DNA of 64,000 nucleotides from an uncultured Rhizobium sp. (GCA_945952415.1 CAMFIF010000014.1:40168-104167); one strand, 5' to 3'. Shown: positions 18,128 to 27,325, counted from the stretch's first letter. The notes: generated by a model not told the origin, from the letters alone. Program-made: numbers and translations.

Positions 18128-19120
18128 ATGGGACTGCTGAAGAAAATGCTCGTAATGGCCGCCGTATCGACGGCGCTTGTCGCCAATGTCGCGCATGCGG
18201 AAAACAAGAAGATTGCCCTCGTCGTGAAGGCGCTCGGGATCGGCTTCTTCGATGCGGCCAACAAGGGCGCACAGGAAGCGGCCAAGGAGCTCGGTGACGT
18301 CGATATCATCTATACCGGCCCGACCGACACGACGGCCGAAGGCCAGATCGAGGTGATCAATTCGCTCGTTGCACAGAAGGTGGATGCGATCGCCATTTCC
18401 GCCAATGACAAGGATGCGCTCGTTCCGGCGCTCAAAAAGGCCATGGAGCGCGGCATCAAGGTCATTTCCTGGGATTCGGGCGTCGCGCCGGAAGGCCGGA
18501 TGATGCATCTCAACCCGTCGTCCAACCCGCTCATCGGCAACATGTGCGTGAAGATGGCGGCCGACAACCTGCCCGAGGGCGGCGATGTCGCCATTCTCTC
18601 GGCAGCGGCCACCGCCACGAACCAGAATACCTGGATCGAGGAAATGAAGAAGGTGCTGCCGAACTACAAGGGCATCAACATCGTGGCCACCGTCTATGGC
18701 GATGACAAGACCGACAAGTCCTACACGGAAGCCCAGGGTCTCATGAAGGCCTATCCGAACCTGAAGGCGATCATCGCGCCGACCTCCGTCGGCATCGTGG
18801 CCGCTGCCCAGGCCGTGGAAGATGCCGGCATGACCGGCAAGATCAACGTGACCGGCCTTGGTCTTCCCTCCGAAATGGCGGGCCATGTGAAGTCGGGCGC
18901 CTCCAAGTCCTTCGCGATCTGGAACCCGATCGACCTCGGCTATGCCGCCACCATGATCTCCTACAACCTTGTAACCGGCAAGGAAGAGGCAAAGCCCGGC
19001 GCGGAACTTTCCATGGGCCGCATGGGCAAGGTGAAGCTTGACGACAAGAACGAAGGCGCCATGGCGGATCCCTTCGTCTATGACGCCAAGAATGTCGAAG
19101 AGTTCGCCAAGATCTTCTGA
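18128..19120 (+). CDS. rhaS: Rhamnose ABC transporter substrate-binding protein
   Basis: A 330-residue periplasmic binding protein of the ribose/rhamnose (CUT2) class. The signal peptide is residues 1-24 with cleavage after AHA24. The mature chain starts KKIALVVKALGIGFFDAANKGAQEA, matching the sugar-binding fold with two Rossmann-like lobes. A GGGAGGAAAA ribosome site precedes it. A strong intrinsic terminator-like hairpin lies just after the stop, so this abundant component can be made in excess over the membrane parts. Confidence 0.94.
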   Translation: MGLLKKMLVMAAVSTALVANVAHAENKKIALVVKALGIGFFDAANKGAQEAAKELGDVDIIYTGPTDTTAEGQIEVINSLVAQKVDAIAISANDKDALVPALKKAMERGIKVISWDSGVAPEGRMMHLNPSSNPLIGNMCVKMAADNLPEGGDVAILSAAATATNQNTWIEEMKKVLPNYKGINIVATVYGDDKTDKSYTEAQGLMKAYPNLKAIIAPTSVGIVAAAQAVEDAGMTGKINVTGLGLPSEMAGHVKSGASKSFAIWNPIDLGYAATMISYNLVTGKEEAKPGAELSMGRMGKVKLDDKNEGAMADPFVYDAKNVEEFAKIF

Positions 19121-19127
19121 CGTGCCG

Positions 19128-19162
19128 ACGGCCGCGCCCTGGCGGGGGCGCGGCCGTTTTTC
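19128..19162 (+). terminator. Intra-operon terminator/attenuator between rhaS and rhaT
   Basis: A perfect 12-bp stem (ACGGCCGCGCCC at 19128-19139 with 19146-19157), a 6-base loop and a following T-rich tract GTTTTTCTTCT. It starts 7 bases after the rhaS stop. It probably terminates a fraction of transcripts, lowering expression of rhaTPQKU relative to rhaS. Confidence 0.75.
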
Positions 19163-19218
19163 TTCTCCGGCGGAGAGGCTTGCCTCGCATCCAGCATTGC
19201 ACAGACAGGAACGACCCC

Positions 19219-20772
19219 GTGACCCATCTTTCGTTTCCGGCCTCCTCGCCGGGACCGGCCGCGGATATGCCGGCGGACAGGCCGGTGATCCGACTGGCGG
19301 GCATTGCCAAGACCTTTCCCGGCGTGCGCGCACTCGGCGGCGTCGAGCTTTCCCTTCATGCCGGCTCGGTCACGGCCCTGATCGGCGAGAATGGTGCGGG
19401 CAAATCCACCCTGGTCAAGATTCTGACGGGCATCTACCAGCCCGACGAGGGCCATATAGAGATGGACGGTGCGCCGGTGCGCTTTCCGACAACGATGGAT
19501 GCGGCGCGCGCAGGCGTCACGGCTATTCACCAGGAAACCGTGCTGTTCGACGAATTGTCGGTCGCCGAAAACATCTTTCTCGGGCACCAGCCCCGCAACC
19601 GTTTCGGGCTGATCGACTGGGCGCGCATGAATGCGGATGCGCGCGCGCTCCTCGACCGGATTGGCGCCCGCATGGATCCTGCCATGCGGCTGCGCGATCT
19701 CGGCATCGCCAACCGTCATCTTGTCGCCATCGCCCGGGCGCTCTCCATCGATGCGCGGGTGGTAATCATGGACGAGCCGACGGCCGCGCTCTCCCACAAG
19801 GAGATCGGCGAGCTTTACGACCTCGTGGAGCGGCTGAAGGCCGAGGGAAAGGCCATTCTCTTCATCAGCCACAAGTTCGATGAAATTTTCCGGATTGCCG
19901 ACCGCTATACGGTGTTTCGCGATGGCGAGATGGTGGGCGCAGGGCTTCTCGCCGAAACCAGCCAGAACGATCTCGTGCGCCTGATGGTGGGACGGGACGT
20001 CGGCCAAGTCTTTCCGAAGGTTGCGGCCGACATCGGGGAGCCCGTGCTCACCGTGGCCGGCTATTGCCACCCGACGGAATTCGAGGATATCGGCTTCGAG
20101 CTCCGGCGCGGCGAAATCCTCGGCTTCTACGGGCTCATCGGGGCCGGGCGCTCGGAGGTGATGCAGGCGCTTTTCGGCGTGACACGCCCCTCCAAGGGCG
20201 CGGTCCGGATCGATGGCGAGGTGGCGGTGATCCGCACGCCGGCGGAAGCCGTAGCGCGGGGTATCGTCTATGTACCGGAGGATCGCGGCCGGCAGGGGGC
20301 GATTACCGCCATGCCGATCGTTTCCAACGTTACGCTGCCGTCGCTGTCGCGCACGTCGCGCCGCGGCTTCATCCGCATGGCGGAGGAATTCGCGCTGGCG
20401 CGGGACTATACGGCCCGGCTCGATCTGAGGGCCGCTGCGCTCGACCAGCCGGTCGGCACACTTTCCGGCGGCAACCAGCAGAAGGTGGTGATCGCAAAGT
20501 GGCTGGCCACCCGGCCCAAGGTGATCATTCTCGACGAGCCCACGAAGGGCATCGATATCGGCTCCAAGGCGGCCGTTCATGCCTTCATGAGCGAGCTGGC
20601 GGGCCAAGGGCTTTCCGTCATCATGGTTTCCTCGGAAATTCCGGAGATCATGGGCATGTCGGACCGCGTCATCGTGATGCGCGAGGGCCGGATCGCCGGC
20701 CGTTTCGACCGCGAAGGGCTGACGCCGGAAATGCTCGTCAGGGCGGCAGCCGGAATTGGAGAAGCGGCATGA
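19219..20772 (+). CDS. rhaT: Rhamnose ABC transporter ATPase, double-domain
   Basis: A 517-residue CUT2 ATPase with two fused nucleotide-binding domains, like RbsA/MglA. Domain 1 has Walker A GENGAGKST at 56-64 and Walker B VVIMDEPTAAL. Domain 2 has a degenerate Walker A (GLIGAGRSE) as is normal in this family, then LSGGNQQK and VIILDEPTKGID. I chose the GTG at 19219, 8 bases after AGGA; an upstream TTG and a downstream ATG (MPADRP) are alternatives. It overlaps rhaP by 4 bases. The name is the rhizobial one; E. coli RhaT is an unrelated rhamnose-H+ symporter. Confidence 0.92.
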   Translation: MTHLSFPASSPGPAADMPADRPVIRLAGIAKTFPGVRALGGVELSLHAGSVTALIGENGAGKSTLVKILTGIYQPDEGHIEMDGAPVRFPTTMDAARAGVTAIHQETVLFDELSVAENIFLGHQPRNRFGLIDWARMNADARALLDRIGARMDPAMRLRDLGIANRHLVAIARALSIDARVVIMDEPTAALSHKEIGELYDLVERLKAEGKAILFISHKFDEIFRIADRYTVFRDGEMVGAGLLAETSQNDLVRLMVGRDVGQVFPKVAADIGEPVLTVAGYCHPTEFEDIGFELRRGEILGFYGLIGAGRSEVMQALFGVTRPSKGAVRIDGEVAVIRTPAEAVARGIVYVPEDRGRQGAITAMPIVSNVTLPSLSRTSRRGFIRMAEEFALARDYTARLDLRAAALDQPVGTLSGGNQQKVVIAKWLATRPKVIILDEPTKGIDIGSKAAVHAFMSELAGQGLSVIMVSSEIPEIMGMSDRVIVMREGRIAGRFDREGLTPEMLVRAAAGIGEAA

Positions 20773-21749
20773 AGGCCCTGTTCAGACATCGTGAATTGCA
20801 GCTGGTTGCGGTCATCCTGGTGATGGTCGGCCTCATTGCGCTGCGCTTTCCCACTTTCGTGGCCCCCGCAAGCCTCGGCAACGTGTTCAACGACACGTCG
20901 ATCCTGATCATCCTGGCGCTGGGGCAGATGACCGTCATCCTCACCAAATGCGTCGATCTCTCGACGGCTGCGACGCTGGCGCTCTGTGGCATGGTGGCTG
21001 CCATGCTCAACAATCTCTATCCGGATCTGCCGGTTCTCCTTCTGGTTCTGGTGGCGATCCTGACCGGTGCCCTGCTCGGGGCGATCAACGGCCTGATGGT
21101 CTGGCGGCTCGACATGCCGCCGATCGTCGTCACGCTCGGCACCATGACCATCTATCGGGGCATCATCTTCCTGATCTCCGGCGGCAAATGGATCAACGCG
21201 CATGAAATGACCGACAGCTTCAAGGCCGTGCCGCGTGCCGATATTGCCGGCATTCCCGTGCTCAGCTGGCTCGCCCTCCTGGTCATTGCGGTCATGGCGG
21301 TCGGCCTCCGGCGCCTGCGCACCGGACGCGCCTTCTATGCGGTGGGCGGCAACCCCCATGCTGCGGTCTATACGGGCATCGACGTGGGCTATACGCGGTT
21401 CCTGTCCTTCGTCATCTCTGGCGCACTGTCCGGGCTTGCCGGCTATCTCTGGATTGCCCGCTATGCGGTCGCCTATGTCGATATTGCGCTGGGCTTCGAA
21501 CTCGACGTGGTGGCGGCCTGTGTCATTGGCGGGGTTTCCATCGCCGGCGGCATCGGCACTGTCTATGGCGCGGTGCTCGGGGCGCTGTTTCTCGGTACGA
21601 TCAAGAATGCGCTGCCGGTCATCAACATCTCGCCCTTCTGGCAGCTTGCGATATCCGGAAGCGTGATCATCCTGGCCGTCGCCTTCAATGCGCGGGCCGA
21701 GCGGCGCAAGGGCCGGGTGATCCTCAAGAAAGCAGAGGTGTCCGCATGA
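20769..21749 (+). CDS. rhaP: Rhamnose ABC transporter permease
   Basis: A 326-residue CUT2 permease (RbsC-like) with about eight to ten hydrophobic helices. Typical family segments are VDLSTAATLALCG, PPIVVTLGTMTIYRG and CVIGGVSIAGGIGT. ATG overlaps the rhaT stop (ATGA), and its own stop overlaps rhaQ in the same way. It probably pairs with RhaQ to form the pore. Confidence 0.93.
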   Translation: MKALFRHRELQLVAVILVMVGLIALRFPTFVAPASLGNVFNDTSILIILALGQMTVILTKCVDLSTAATLALCGMVAAMLNNLYPDLPVLLLVLVAILTGALLGAINGLMVWRLDMPPIVVTLGTMTIYRGIIFLISGGKWINAHEMTDSFKAVPRADIAGIPVLSWLALLVIAVMAVGLRRLRTGRAFYAVGGNPHAAVYTGIDVGYTRFLSFVISGALSGLAGYLWIARYAVAYVDIALGFELDVVAACVIGGVSIAGGIGTVYGAVLGALFLGTIKNALPVINISPFWQLAISGSVIILAVAFNARAERRKGRVILKKAEVSA

Positions 21750-22759
21750 GCGCGCCATCCACACGCGGCGAAACCCGCCTGGTGCCCGACCGCCTGCAGG
21801 GCCGGGCCGAACGGCTGCTGAAAAGCTGGGAAGCCCTGCTTCTGGCCGTCGCCATCGCCATCTTCGCGCTCAATGTCTGGTCCTCCCCCTATTTCCTCGA
21901 TCCGTGGAACCTCTCGGATGCCACCTTCAACTTCACGGAAAAGGGGCTGATCGCCTTTGCGCTGGCGCTCGTCATCGTCTCCGGCGAGATCGACCTGTCG
22001 GTGGCCGCGATCCTTGCACTTTCCTCGACGCTGATGGGGCTTGCCATGAGCCATGGGGCCGGCACACCTGAAATCGTCGCTATCGGCCTTCTCACCGGTC
22101 TTGCCTGCGGCGCGATCAATGGCATGCTGGTGAGCGGGCTCGGCCTGCCCTCCATCGTGGTCACGATCGGCACCATGAGCCTCTTCCGCGGCATCGCCTT
22201 CATCATCCTGGGGGACAAGGCCTTTACCGGCTATCCGGTGGATTTTGCCTGGTTCGGGCAGGGCTATGTCTGGTGGGTCTTCTCCTTCGAGCTCCTGCTG
22301 TTCGTGGTGGCGGCCATTCTCTTTGCGGTTCTTCTCCATGCCACGAGCTTCGGGCGTATGGTCTATGCCATCGGCAATAATGCGGTGGCCGCGCAATTTT
22401 CCGGCATCCGGGTGGAGCGGGTGAAATTCCTCCTTTTTCTCCTCTCCGGGCTGATGAGCGGTCTTGCTGCCGTCTGCCTTACCTCCCGCCTCGGTTCGAC
22501 CCGTCCGTCGATCGCGACCGGCTGGGAGCTGGAGGCGGTGACCATGGCGGTGCTGGGCGGCATCAATATTCTCGGCGGTTCCGGCCGCATCGGCGGGGTG
22601 GTGCTGGCAGCCCTCATCATGGGCATGGTAACCTTCGGCTTCGGTCTGCTCAACGTGCCCGGCATCGTCATGTCCATCTTCGTCGGGCTGCTTCTCATCC
22701 TCGTCATCGCCCTCCCGAAGCTCATCGGCCGCCTCGGGCGCGCCAAGCGGAAAGCCTGA
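21746..22759 (+). CDS. rhaQ: Rhamnose ABC transporter permease
   Basis: A 337-residue CUT2 permease, paralogous to RhaP, with family landmarks GEIDLSVAAILALSS, PSIVVTIGTMSLFRG and AVLGGINILGGSG. It carries a longer cytoplasmic N-terminus of about 35 residues before the first helix. It is translationally coupled to rhaP by a 4-base overlap and lies 3 bases before rhaK. Two distinct permeases in one locus imply a heterodimeric channel. Confidence 0.93.
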   Translation: MSAPSTRGETRLVPDRLQGRAERLLKSWEALLLAVAIAIFALNVWSSPYFLDPWNLSDATFNFTEKGLIAFALALVIVSGEIDLSVAAILALSSTLMGLAMSHGAGTPEIVAIGLLTGLACGAINGMLVSGLGLPSIVVTIGTMSLFRGIAFIILGDKAFTGYPVDFAWFGQGYVWWVFSFELLLFVVAAILFAVLLHATSFGRMVYAIGNNAVAAQFSGIRVERVKFLLFLLSGLMSGLAAVCLTSRLGSTRPSIATGWELEAVTMAVLGGINILGGSGRIGGVVLAALIMGMVTFGFGLLNVPGIVMSIFVGLLLILVIALPKLIGRLGRAKRKA

Positions 22760-22762
22760 GCC

Positions 22763-24133
22763 ATGTCCAGACCGCAACGGATCGCCGTCATCGACATCGG
22801 CAAGACCAATGCCAAGGTGGTGCTTTTCGATGCCGCAGAGGGGCGGGAAACCCTGCAGCATTCGCGCCGCAACCAGTCCATCCCGGCGCCCTACCGGCAT
22901 TTCGACACGGCGGCGCTCTGGCGCTTCATCTGCGAAAGTCTGGCCGATATTGCCGGCAAGTCGTCCATCGACGCCATTTCGATCACCACACATGGTGCCT
23001 GCTTTGCGCTGGTCGACGCCAATGGCGGGCTTGCCATGCCGGTCATGGATTATGAGGATACGGCGCCCGACGATCTCGACGAGGACTATCGGCGCATCCG
23101 GCCACCCTTCTCCGAAACCGGTTCGCCGCGGCTGCCCATGGGCCTGAATGCGGCGGCGATGCTTTACTGGCAGTCCCGGGCCAATCGGGAGGCCTTCGCA
23201 CGCACGCGTCATATTCTGCCCTGGCCGCAATACTGGGCCTTCCGCCTGACCGGGGTGATCGCCAGCGAGGCCACCTCGCTCGGGGTCCATACGGATCTCT
23301 GGAATCCCCATGAGGGGCGCTTTTCCTCGCTGGTCACCCGTCTCGGCTGGGAAAGGCTGATGCCGGAAATTCGACCTGCCAATGCGGTGCTCGGACCTGT
23401 GCGGGCCGATCTTGCCGCGGAACTCGGCCTTCCGGCCGATATTCCCGTCTATTCCGGCATTCACGACTCCAATGCTTCGCTGCTTCCCCATCTCTATCAG
23501 CGGCGTGCCCCCTTCTCGGTCCTTTCGACGGGGACCTGGGTGGTCACGCTTTCGGTCGGCGGGCGCGATGTGGTGCTGGATGAAAGGCGCGACTCGCTCC
23601 TCAACGTCAATGCGCTCGGGGAGAAAACGCCGTCGGCGCGCTTCATGGGCGGGCGGGCCTTCGAAATCCTCGCGCCGCAAAGCCCGCTTGCGATCACGGA
23701 TGCGGATCGCAAACGCGTGCTTGACGGCGGGATCATGTTCCTGCCGTCGCTTCCCGCGGGCTCCGGACCCTTTCCCCATTCGCAAGGCCGGTGGACCATG
23801 GAGCCGGAGGGCGACGGGGAACGGCTTTATGCGGTATCGCTCTATCTCGCGCTCATGGCCGGCGTCACCCTGGACCTCGTCGGGGCGGAAGGCGACGTGA
23901 TCGTCGAAGGGCCTTTTGCAGCCAATCCGGATTTCATCGCCATGCTGGCGACACTGCGGGGCCGCAAGCCCATCGTCAGCGAAGGCCGGACGACCGGGAC
24001 ATCCTACGGGGCGGCCTGTCTGGCGCTTGGGCCCTCTGCGCTTCGCGCGGCCGAGGCGCCGGCCTCACCCGCAACGCCCGATCCGCGCCTCAGCGTCTAT
24101 GCGGAGCGATGGCGCGCGCTTGCCGGGGCCTGA
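22763..24133 (+). CDS. rhaK: L-rhamnulose kinase, FGGY family
   Basis: A 456-residue FGGY sugar kinase. The phosphate-1 loop DIGKTNAK is at 11-18. A central GIHDSNASLLPHL and STGTWVVTL segment form the second phosphate loop region, and a GGRAFEI/EGPFAANPDF part closes the ATP site. It should phosphorylate L-rhamnulose at C1. In R. leguminosarum rhamnose uptake depends on this kinase, a known oddity for an ABC system. Here rhaK precedes rhaU, the reverse of the published rhaRSTPQUK order as I recall it. Confidence 0.92.
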   Translation: MSRPQRIAVIDIGKTNAKVVLFDAAEGRETLQHSRRNQSIPAPYRHFDTAALWRFICESLADIAGKSSIDAISITTHGACFALVDANGGLAMPVMDYEDTAPDDLDEDYRRIRPPFSETGSPRLPMGLNAAAMLYWQSRANREAFARTRHILPWPQYWAFRLTGVIASEATSLGVHTDLWNPHEGRFSSLVTRLGWERLMPEIRPANAVLGPVRADLAAELGLPADIPVYSGIHDSNASLLPHLYQRRAPFSVLSTGTWVVTLSVGGRDVVLDERRDSLLNVNALGEKTPSARFMGGRAFEILAPQSPLAITDADRKRVLDGGIMFLPSLPAGSGPFPHSQGRWTMEPEGDGERLYAVSLYLALMAGVTLDLVGAEGDVIVEGPFAANPDFIAMLATLRGRKPIVSEGRTTGTSYGAACLALGPSALRAAEAPASPATPDPRLSVYAERWRALAGA

Positions 24134-24146
24134 TTAAGGAGAGGAT

Positions 24147-24464
24147 ATGACCGAAACATTCGCCTTCCGCATGAACCTTTTCCCGGGCCAGGCCGAGGAA
24201 TACAAGCGACGTCACGATGCGATCTGGCCGGAGCTCGCCGCCCTTCTGAAGCAGGCGGGCGTTTCGGATTATTCGATCTGGCTGGACGAGGCAACCCACC
24301 ACCTCTTCGGGGTGCTGAAGCGCACCGAGGACCACGGCATGGACCGGTTGCCGCTGGAGCCGGTGGTGCGCCGCTGGTGGGACATGATGGCCGACATCAT
24401 GGAGACCGAGGCGGATCATACGCCGGTCCAGGTGCCGCTCCAGAAGATGTTTCATCTTCCCTGA
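24147..24464 (+). CDS. rhaU: L-rhamnose mutarotase
   Basis: A 105-residue protein of the RhaM/RhaU mutarotase family, which interconverts the alpha and beta anomers of L-rhamnose. The dimeric alpha-beta-barrel family signature is clear: Tyr19, His23 and the RHDAIWPEL segment, YSIWLDE in the middle, and a Trp-Trp pair in VVRRWWDMM. It starts 13 bases after rhaK with a GGAGAGG ribosome site and is the last gene of the operon, followed by a terminator. Confidence 0.94.
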   Translation: MTETFAFRMNLFPGQAEEYKRRHDAIWPELAALLKQAGVSDYSIWLDEATHHLFGVLKRTEDHGMDRLPLEPVVRRWWDMMADIMETEADHTPVQVPLQKMFHLP

Positions 24465-24471
24465 AACGGGA

Positions 24472-24505
24472 AGGGCGCCTTTCGGCGCCCTGTCATCGTT
24501 CTTTT
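24472..24505 (+). terminator. Rho-independent terminator after rhaU
   Basis: AGGGCGCC (24472-24479), TTTC loop, GGCGCCCT (24484-24491), then a T-rich tract around 24498-24505. It lies between the convergent rhaU and GAF-protein genes. Confidence 0.8.
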
Positions 24506-24506
24506 C

Positions 24507-24965
24507 TCACGCCGTCATCGGCGTTTCGCGCATGGCGCGGACAAGGTCTGCCTTGTGTTCGGTGACCAGCGCTTCGATGCGCGCGACCCGCTCCGGGGTG
24601 AAATGGGCCTCGACATCGAGCATGTTCACCGTACCGATCACTTCGCCCCCGTCCGTAACGGGAAGGTTCATGGCGGAGTGGCAGCCGAGTTCGTTGATCA
24701 GGGCATGATCGGCAAAATAGGGCGAAAAGCCGCTCGTGGTGTTGGCGATGAAGGTTTCGCCGCGGTCGATCACCTGCTCGCTCCAGCCATCGTCGCGCAT
24801 CGGCTTGACGCCGGATACCGGATATTCTGTCGGGTGAGAAGTGTAGGCGCGGCGTGCAAGCCTCGCCTTGCGATCCAGCACGGTTATGGTGAAGAGGCGG
24901 GCGCCGACGGCCTGGTCAATGGTGTGGTGAAGGGCAGCAAATACGGTTTGGGGATCGAAGCTCAT
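24507..24965 (-). CDS. GAF domain protein
   Basis: A 152-residue protein consisting of a single GAF domain, a fold that binds small ligands such as cyclic nucleotides or chromophores. Typical parts are an N-terminal helix, LFTITVLD strand, the GETFIANTT strand and SAMNLPVTDGGEVIGTVNMLD. It has only one cysteine near this core, so the free-methionine sulfoxide reductase function of some small GAF proteins, which needs several cysteines, is unlikely. ATG 24965 is preferred over a TTG one codon upstream. It follows the peptide-binding protein gene by 79 bases and may be co-transcribed. Confidence 0.8.
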   Translation of the reverse strand: MSFDPQTVFAALHHTIDQAVGARLFTITVLDRKARLARRAYTSHPTEYPVSGVKPMRDDGWSEQVIDRGETFIANTTSGFSPYFADHALINELGCHSAMNLPVTDGGEVIGTVNMLDVEAHFTPERVARIEALVTEHKADLVRAMRETPMTA

Positions 24966-25044
24966 CAATTCTGGTCCTGCATGACATCTCGGGTGGCGGC
25001 GGGGTATTGTCCCCGCCGCCGGTCGTCCTGGTAGGGCGAAACCG

Positions 25045-26631
25045 TCAGTTCTTCTTGACCAGACGGTAGAAGACGAAGTCGGAAATGGCGCCGTTCACGT
25101 AGCCGGAGAGCTTGGCATTCATGGCGACCTGCTTGACTTCCTGGAACATGACCACGATGGGCGAGCTTTCCTGAACCGACTTCTGGATCTCTTCATAAAG
25201 CTTCAGGCGCTTTGCCGGGTCCTGCTCGCGCAAGGCGGCCATGGTCTTTTCGTTAAGTTCTGCCGGCGGCATCCAGGCATTCCGCCAGGTGGTGGTGGAT
25301 GCATATTTGTCGTCGGCATTGTCGGCATTATGCGCGAAGGCATAGGCGTTCGAATGGGGATCCATGAAATCCGGGCCCCAGTAGAGTAGCATCGCTTCAT
25401 GGGTGCGGGCGCGGTACTTGGTGATCACCTGCGAGCCGGTGCCGGGCACGATCTCGAAATTGACGCCGGCAGGGGCGAAGGACTGCTGCAGCGCCTGCGC
25501 CATGTCGTTGAACGGGTTGGCGTTGATCACGTCCATCTTGATGGTCATCGGCAGCTTCACGCCACCCTTTTCCAGGATTTCCTTGGCCTTGGCCACGTCA
25601 TAGGTAAAGGGCGTGTCGTTCAGCGCGCCGGGGAAACCCTTCGGCCAGAAGGCCTGGTGGACTTCCATCTGGCCCTTCAGGATCGTGTCGGTCATGCCCT
25701 TGTAGTCCACGAGATAGCGGGCTGCTTCCCAGAAGGCGGGGTTCTTCAGTGCTTCAACCTTCTGGTTGAAGGAAAGCCAGTGAACTGCCGCCTGCGGATA
25801 GGTCTCGACCTTGATCGAGGCATTGGTGGTCAGCCCGGCAATCTGGTCAGGGGTCAGGTTTTTCGCCATGTCCACATCGCCCGATTCCAGCATCAGGCGC
25901 TGGGTCGCGGCCTCGGCCACATGGCGGATCACCAGCTTCTGCATGGCCGGAGCGCCGCCGAAATAGTTCGGGTTGGCCTTCATGGTCAGCATTTCGGCCG
26001 GGCGGAAGTTGACGAGCTCGAAGGGGCCGGTGCCGGCCGAATGCTGGTTCAGCCAGCCCTTGCCCATGTCTCCGTTTTCCTCGTGGGACATGACGGTCTT
26101 CATGTCGACGATCGAGGCCGGGCGCGAAGCGAGCACGTTCAGCACGAAGGAGGGCGAGAAATCGCCGGTCCACTTCACCGTCACCTTGTTACCCTCGACG
26201 GTGACCATCTGGTCCATGTTGTCGGGCGTCCAGCCGAGCTGGGTCAGGATAAAGGCCGGGGCATCGTTGAGCTTCACGACGCGCTTCCAGGAGCCGGCGA
26301 CGTCCTCGCCCGTCAGCGGGTTGCCGGAGGTGAAGGTGACGCCGTCGCGCAGGGTGAAGACGATCGTCTTGGCTGCGGCATCTTCCTTCCACTCGCTTGC
26401 AAGGCCCGGTGCCAGCTTTGCCGGATCGCCGGCATCATAGCGGACCAGCGGATCGTAGACGTTCGCCACATATTCGCCCGAGCTGAACTCGTAGGCGGTC
26501 GCGGGGTCGATGGTGACGATGTCGTCGATGTTCTGGGCAACGACCAGTGCGTCATCCGGGGTGGCGGCGAGCGCCGGGGCGGTTGCAAGCGCCAGCATGC
26601 TGACAGCAAGGGTCGTTCTGAAAATGGACAT
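25045..26631 (-). CDS. Peptide/opine-type ABC transporter substrate-binding protein
   Basis: A 528-residue periplasmic family 5 binding protein (DppA/OppA-like). The signal peptide is residues 1-22 (ALA|AT). The mature protein begins with the typical DDIVTIDPATAYEFSSGEYVANVYDPLVRYD order of this family, and ends with a YVNGAISDFVFYRLVKKN strand. A GGAGGG site precedes the ATG. It belongs functionally with the divergent dpp-type permease/ATPase genes at 27383-30921, separated by the cupin-XRE regulator. The ligand could be a di- or oligopeptide, opine or modified amino acid. Confidence 0.93.
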   Translation of the reverse strand: MSIFRTTLAVSMLALATAPALAATPDDALVVAQNIDDIVTIDPATAYEFSSGEYVANVYDPLVRYDAGDPAKLAPGLASEWKEDAAAKTIVFTLRDGVTFTSGNPLTGEDVAGSWKRVVKLNDAPAFILTQLGWTPDNMDQMVTVEGNKVTVKWTGDFSPSFVLNVLASRPASIVDMKTVMSHEENGDMGKGWLNQHSAGTGPFELVNFRPAEMLTMKANPNYFGGAPAMQKLVIRHVAEAATQRLMLESGDVDMAKNLTPDQIAGLTTNASIKVETYPQAAVHWLSFNQKVEALKNPAFWEAARYLVDYKGMTDTILKGQMEVHQAFWPKGFPGALNDTPFTYDVAKAKEILEKGGVKLPMTIKMDVINANPFNDMAQALQQSFAPAGVNFEIVPGTGSQVITKYRARTHEAMLLYWGPDFMDPHSNAYAFAHNADNADDKYASTTTWRNAWMPPAELNEKTMAALREQDPAKRLKLYEEIQKSVQESSPIVVMFQEVKQVAMNAKLSGYVNGAISDFVFYRLVKKN

Positions 26632-26711
26632 ATTCCCTCCAGTTCACTTTTTCAGATTTTTTTGGATCGGCAGCGGGCTTCACCGCCGCCGTATTTCCCC
26701 GGTTCCTTGGG

Positions 26712-27305
26712 CTAGTCGGGGACCTTTCCCAGCAAGCGCGGCGCCGTTCCCGTCCACAGCAGGCGGGCAGGGCGGTCACCGATATTGCCGAAAGAATGGG
26801 GGACATCCCCCATGAAGTGCAGGCTGTCTCCGGGATGGAGCACCATGGTCGTGTCTCCCAGGGTCTGCTTCACCGTGCCATCCAGCACCAGGATCAGCTC
26901 CTCGCCCGTATGGGCGGTGATTTCCGACTGGTAGCCCGGCGGGATCTCGATGATCAGCGAGGACAGGGTGCCGCCCGGCAGGCTGGTGGTGATGCGCTCA
27001 TAGGCCAGCGAGCTGTTGGTGAGCGAAAAGCGCTCGCGCTCTCCCGCCCGTGTCACGGCATCGCGCGGCTTGGGTGTGGCGATGAACCAGTCGATCTCCA
27101 CGCCAAGGGCTGCGGCGAGGGCTGCAAGCGTGCCCAGCGAGGGGGTCGCCTTGTCGCGCTCCACCTGGCTGAGGAAGCCTACGGAGATCCCCGCCTGATC
27201 GGCGAGAGCCTGCAGGGTCAGGTCATTCTTGCGGCGAAGCTCGCGAATGCGGCTGCCGAACTGGGGGGAGTATGGTGACTCCGATTTCTGAAGGGGTGCG
27301 TTCAT
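26712..27305 (-). CDS. XRE-cupin transcriptional regulator
   Basis: A 197-residue regulator. Residues about 17-72 are an XRE helix-turn-helix (TLQALADQAGISVGFLSQVE) and residues about 115-185 a small cupin domain with HTGEELILVLDG and HPGDSLHF strands. This architecture is that of PuuR-like regulators of amine and amino-acid catabolism. It is divergent from the permease operon with only 77 bases between the starts and precedes the binding-protein gene by 80 bases. It is therefore the obvious regulator of the whole uptake system. Confidence 0.92.
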   Translation of the reverse strand: MNAPLQKSESPYSPQFGSRIRELRRKNDLTLQALADQAGISVGFLSQVERDKATPSLGTLAALAAALGVEIDWFIATPKPRDAVTRAGERERFSLTNSSLAYERITTSLPGGTLSSLIIEIPPGYQSEITAHTGEELILVLDGTVKQTLGDTTMVLHPGDSLHFMGDVPHSFGNIGDRPARLLWTGTAPRLLGKVPD

Positions 27306-27325
27306 GCGCGCTGTTCCGATATTTC

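Noticed and set aside
21563..23785. A 740-codon minus-strand open frame opposite rhaQ and rhaK.
   Set aside because: Low-complexity composition, antisense to confirmed genes.
24507..24965. GAF protein as free-methionine-(R)-sulfoxide reductase.
   Set aside because: That enzyme uses several conserved cysteines; only one cysteine is present here.
27313..27317. GGAAC on the minus strand before the XRE-cupin gene as an EcfG promoter.
   Set aside because: The expected -10 position reads GGGG/CCCC and falls inside the coding sequence.
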